From CAYGHG01 sp964349515 (GTDB taxonomy: Bacteria; Oederibacteriota; PGYV01; CAYGHG01): a stretch of DNA of 5,994 nt. The notes under the pieces are model-generated. The model saw only the letters and a program-made list of their open reading frames with translations. It made no database searches and had not been told where the DNA came from. Positions 5,943 through 5,994 of the stretch are shown here, piece by piece. Within the stretch, counting starts at the first letter, position 1; each line of letters starts with the position of its first letter. Location of the stretch: positions 1-5,994 of the forward strand of contig CAYGHG010000137.1 in NCBI GenBank assembly GCA_964349515.1, in the 5' to 3' direction. Position numbers and translations under genes: made by a program.

Positions 5943-5956
5943 ACCTAACCTAACTT
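5936..5956. repeat. Short inverted repeat at the end of the tandem array
   Basis: AAGTTA (5936-5941), the start of the truncated fourth repeat copy, pairs with TAACTT (5951-5956) across a 9-base AACCTAACC spacer. It is followed by an A run and then a T run (5965-5969), but the stem is AT-rich and weak, so calling it a terminator for the barrel gene would be speculative. The remaining bases to 5994 show no recognisable feature. Confidence 0.35.
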
Positions 5957-5994
5957 AAAAAACCTTTTTCTATCAACCGCTTTTTGTTTCTAAC

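Overview
The window suggests a diderm (Gram-negative-type) bacterium, probably from a poorly cultured lineage. The evidence is a secreted propeller protein with a C-terminal sorting-type or FlgD-type domain, next to a PorV/PorQ-like outer-membrane barrel. That pairing is known from type IX secretion (T9SS) bacteria and from several candidate phyla. Housekeeping-type promoters (TTGACA/TATAAT-like), strong Shine-Dalgarno sites and a classic intrinsic terminator are all readable. I cannot name the phylum from this sequence.

Layout, all genes on the + strand. (1) Bases 1-799: the 3' end of a sensor histidine kinase, overlapping by 4 bases a single-domain CheY-like response regulator. (2) Bases 800-1046: a gene-free gap with a near-consensus promoter (845-872), a perfect 8-bp inverted repeat (936-943/964-971) and a weaker second promoter candidate. 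(3) Bases 1047-3388: a compact three-gene cassette made of a Dam/DpnM-family adenine methyltransferase, a single-domain MutH/Sau3AI-family endonuclease, and a second DNA methyltransferase of the N4/N6 family with an HPPY catalytic motif. (4) Bases 3411-5859: a promoter, a seven-repeat FG-GAP/VCBS-like beta-propeller lipid-free secreted protein with a C-terminal Ig-like/sorting domain, a strong terminator hairpin, then a PorV/PorQ-like outer-membrane protein. (5) Bases 5870-5956: 3.3 copies of a 22-bp direct repeat followed by a short inverted repeat.

How the genes probably work together. The cassette at 1047-3388 reads as a restriction-modification system, most likely aimed at GATC: both Dam and MutH/Sau3AI families classically act on GATC, and the order methylase-nuclease-second methylase recalls the DpnII operon, which has two methylases plus a nuclease of a different family. 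The nuclease is the size of MutH rather than Sau3AI and lacks the usual catalytic aspartate at the expected position, so it could be a true restriction enzyme, a nicking enzyme, or altered in activity. The cassette looks more AT-rich than the genes downstream of it, and GATC is scarce in the window (9 sites by eye). Both fit an acquired or long-resident GATC system but do not prove it. The propeller protein and the PorV/PorQ-like barrel may be a cargo and its outer-membrane carrier; a terminator lies between them.
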